Assembly: GCA_016873525.1 (NCBI GenBank)
Contig: VGXD01000140.1
Coordinates: 1 to 5,901, forward strand
Reading direction: 5' to 3'
From: Nitrospira sp.
GTDB taxonomy: Bacteria; Nitrospirota; Nitrospiria; Nitrospirales; Nitrospiraceae
DNA length: 5,901 nt
Shown here in pieces: positions 5,884 through 5,901 of the stretch (positions are counted from its first letter, which is position 1; the number at the start of each line of letters is the position of its first letter). The position numbers were made by a program, and so were the translations under genes. The notes below the pieces were generated by a model. It was not told where the DNA came from and did no database searches. It was given only the letters and a program-made list of their open reading frames with translations.

Positions 5884-5897
5884 CGACAAAGGATTCA
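5884..5897 (-). repeat. Copy 2 of the motif shared by both leader regions
   Basis: The minus strand reads TGAATCCTTTGTCG, 85 bases upstream of the DUF1264 start, and matches the copy at 3634-3646 apart from one T. The region 5800-5901 has no other gene and probably holds the leader and promoter of the right block; no convincing -35/-10 pair could be read. Confidence 0.4.
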
Positions 5898-5901
5898 CGA
5901 A

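Overview
The window is a GC-rich bacterial locus whose seven supported genes all lie on the minus strand, so transcription runs from the right edge (about 5900) to the left edge (1). In transcription order it encodes: a DUF1264 (OBAP-like) protein with a signal peptide (5278-5799), a monoheme cytochrome c (4743-5195), an outer-membrane beta-barrel protein (3716-4768), an OsmC-family thiol protein (3093-3497), a Tat-exported sulfite-oxidase-family molybdoenzyme (1894-3096), a diheme cytochrome c (1283-1897), and a cytochrome c with at least four hemes that runs off the left edge (<1-1251). There is no intergenic gap longer than 218 bases. No tRNA, rRNA, CRISPR array, transposase or phage gene was seen. 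The long open frames on the plus strand are antisense shadows of these genes.

The genes form two blocks separated by the 218-bp gap at 3498-3715. The left block (OsmC, molybdoenzyme, diheme cytochrome, tetraheme cytochrome) looks like one operon. The first three genes are joined by two 4-base ATGA stop/start overlaps, and the fourth begins 31 bp downstream with a strong ribosome binding site. The molybdoenzyme plus diheme cytochrome pair resembles the sulfite dehydrogenases SorAB and SoxCD: sulfite would be oxidised at the Mo site in the periplasm and electrons passed to heme c. The right block (DUF1264, monoheme cytochrome, beta-barrel) is also tightly spaced, with a 26-bp overlap between cytochrome and barrel and a perfect hairpin between the first two genes.

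All products except OsmC carry an apparent export signal, so this is mainly an envelope redox locus with seven visible heme c sites (1+2+4) and one Mo site. A Gram-negative host follows from the outer-membrane barrel. The GC content and mix of periplasmic cytochromes would fit Nitrospira or another chemolithotroph, but the sequence does not settle the taxon.

Points most worth a second look: a near-identical 13/14-base motif upstream of both blocks; a possible loss of the Met axial ligand in two of the four heme domains of the tetraheme protein; reuse of one monoheme module both as a stand-alone gene and as the C-terminal domain of the tetraheme protein; and the pairing of OsmC and DUF1264 proteins, both poorly placed in pathways, with a sulfite-dehydrogenase-like module.
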